A stretch of DNA of 64,000 nt, from NCBI GenBank assembly GCA_028622995.1, contig JAJQJQ010000018.1, positions 1 through 64,000 on the forward strand, written 5' to 3'. This DNA is from Panagrolaimus kolymaensis (lineage: Eukaryota; Nematoda; Chromadorea; Rhabditida; Panagrolaimidae). Both the position numbers and the translations under genes were made by a program. This document shows, piece after piece, positions 62,301 through 64,000 of this stretch (the first letter of the stretch is position 1; every line of letters starts with the position of its first letter). A model generated the notes under the pieces. That model ran no database searches and was not told where the DNA came from. It saw nothing but the letters and a program-made list of their open reading frames with translations.

Positions 62301-64000
62301 AGTCTCAGATACTTTTTGACATTTTAAACATTTCCCTTTTATTTTCCGGAAAAAAATATTTATTTCTTGAATTCTTTTGCTTTGATTCAATTACGATTTT
62401 CTTTCTTCTTTTTTTAAGTTTTCTCTTTTTTTTTTTCCAAAGCAGAAGATGCAAAAAACTAAGCGTGTTAACGAGTGGTAGTAGTAAGCTTTTCTTTTTA
62501 TTTGTTTCTTTCTTCTTACTTCTTAATGACAGCTGTTTTGCGTTTTTTTTGCTTCTTCCCAGACTTTTTTTTTTGGTGTCGTGTTTTTTTTCAAACAATA
62601 AAGAAAAGATTCTAGAGTAAACAAAAACTAAACATATTTTATTTTTTTAGTCAGGACTTTGCAACTCATTTGGAAAACTATAATCCACAACACCCACACC
62701 AACAACATCAATTGTTAAGCGGTTCCACGGAAGCGGGTGATCAAATTCAATCAAATATCTTTGATTCCACTGCCAATACCGATCATCATCATCATCATCA
62801 TAGCCACCATCATCATAATCAAGGGCATCACCACCATTCATCCCCAAAACGTCACCATCACTTCGAAGAAGAACAAAATTTAGAAGAAGATTTTAGACAA
62901 TCAAAAGTTTTTAAATCTGTGAAAGAACCGTCAAAAAGAAGACAAGAATTATTAGAAAACACTGAAAATAATTCACAAACAAACTACACTCATTCATCTT
63001 CCCAACAACAGCAACAAGATTATCAACGACACCAACGACCTTCACCTCGTCGAGAATCTGATTCGATAGAAAGAAAATACAATTTTAAATTTGTTCAACC
63101 ACCAATTATTCAATCATTTAATCAATATTCAATCATGCCAGAACTTGAAGATGGAATTATTGATAATGGCGCTACTACGCTAAATAGTAAAGAAAGTGAT
63201 GTAATTAGGAATTGGGATCCAACAGAGCTTGTAAATGCATTGTATTCAATCGATTATGAACCAAGACTTGAACAAAAAAGAAGCAAATTCAGAAATATGG
63301 AAGGACATTTAGAAATTCCAAATGAAGATATAACTTTGCCTGAACTTGAAAGTGAATGGAAAAAGGTTTATTTTCGAACCAAAGATAGCAGATTGCAATG
63401 GTTCGCGGTACGATTCAAAAAGTAGAAACAATAAATAATAAAAGTTATTAATTTTTAGACAAAATACGCAGATGAACACCCAATTGGTGATATGCTATTG
63501 TCCGATGCTGAAATAATTCCAAATAGAGATGATTTTACAATTACAATAGTCCCGAAAAAAGAAATTGTAGTTCCCAAAATTACAGTAAAAGTTCCATCAA
63601 ATTTATTCGAAAAATGGCGTCAAGCATTTTTGAGTCATCGAGATTCCACTGAATTGGATGGTTATGTTCAGCCTGTATTACCCGTTCTTCCACATTTAAC
63701 AGAAAATATTGTGATAATCGAACTTGGTTCATGCTCAATCAGAGCTGGAATTCTCACCCATCGTCCATCGTTGCCTCAATCATTTTTCCCTGCTATTGGA
63801 TGCGTGACAGAATCGGGTGAAATTTATGTTGGAAATGAAGCATTAAAACCTGAAATTCGACATAATGGAACCCTTCAACAACCTATTGATTCCGTGGATT
63901 TATCGGTGGAAAGATATCAATTAAATAAGCCAGTGCTAAATGCATGTTTGAAAAAAATTATTAATGATTTAGAAATTGTTCCTTCTAAATTTACTGTATT
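56324..64000 (+). CDS. Very large disordered protein with coiled coil, PH-like and actin-like domains (partial)
   Basis: Exons 56,324-56,422, 56,488-56,580, 56,688-60,028, 62,651-63,407 and 63,459 to beyond the window, all in phase. More than 1,600 residues are visible and both ends are missing. Order: a charged coiled coil (EKQFILDK, EREKECKRIEK, RQERLKLADLY); a huge exon of about 1,110 residues, low-complexity and Ser/Pro/His/Glu-rich, with an Glu-Pro repeat near 57,790-57,930, SPSP and TPSP motifs, and conserved-looking islands (PAWRVNRQPFRP, ARGIFKNLERSI); a His-rich tract (about 62,780-62,860); a PH-like segment around 63,330-63,590 (WKKVYFRTKDSRLQWFA); and an actin-like ATPase start (IIELGSCSIRAGI, FFPAIGCV, YVGNEAL). 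A cytoskeletal scaffold, perhaps muscle, is likely. I do not recognise the gene. Confidence 0.75.
60029..62650. other. 2.6-kb intron of the large actin-like gene
   Basis: Begins GTAAGT after codon position 2 and ends ATTTTTTTAG, so the two flanking exons join in frame. It is about 40 times longer than its neighbours and contains a locally GC-rich patch (about 60,430-60,750). No exon, repeat or RNA gene was identified; it could carry an internal promoter. Confidence 0.6.

Overview
The window looks like nuclear DNA of a nematode. It is AT-rich, with many short introns (about 40-100 nt) that end in TTTTAG or TTTCAG. Several predicted first exons sit a few bases after a splice-acceptor-like site, as expected for spliced-leader trans-splicing. 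The gene families (CGH-1, expanded UGT, receptor guanylate cyclase, insulin-like peptides, DUF1679/CHK-type kinase, HLH-17-like bHLH) are typical of nematodes. The species cannot be fixed from this.

Left third (1-21,070). The last exon of a long-chain acyl-CoA synthetase gene is interrupted a few codons before its stop by a head-to-tail dimer of a 10.44-kb Helitron-type transposon, both copies on the minus strand (191-10,627 and 10,628-21,070). Each copy carries an ORF with two Ulp1/C48-like protease domains fused to a Helitron HUH/Y2 Rep, a PIF1-type helicase ORF, a 2.3-kb minisatellite of alternating 54- and 56-bp units, and a tRNA-like Pol III promoter fragment near the transposon's 5' end. 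Copy 2 has long open frames. Copy 1 differs from it by exactly six single-base deletions, all in homopolymer runs, five of them in coding sequence. In both copies the Rep and helicase parts are separated by one frame change, so even copy 2 may not make a single Rep-helicase protein.

Middle (21,071-35,600). The acyl-CoA synthetase stop codon and 3' UTR resume at 21,071. After them come the C-terminal half of a Met/Ron-like receptor tyrosine kinase (minus), a small unrecognised secreted protein (minus), the DEAD-box helicase cgh-1 (plus), a UDP-glucuronosyltransferase (plus) and an insulin-like peptide (minus).

Right half (37,280-64,000). Next are a C-type-lectin-domain protein with a long acidic, possibly proteoglycan, tail and alternative 3' ends (plus), an LRAT/PLAAT-like acyltransferase (minus) and a short HLH-17/Olig-like bHLH factor (minus). 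They are followed by a complete 20-exon receptor guanylate cyclase (plus), a second insulin-like peptide (plus), a CHK kinase-like protein (plus), and the start and middle of a very large disordered protein that ends, within the window, in a PH-like domain and an actin-like domain (plus). The host genes look independent, with no convincing operon; several encode secreted or receptor proteins. The most unusual part is the tandem Helitron and its insertion site.
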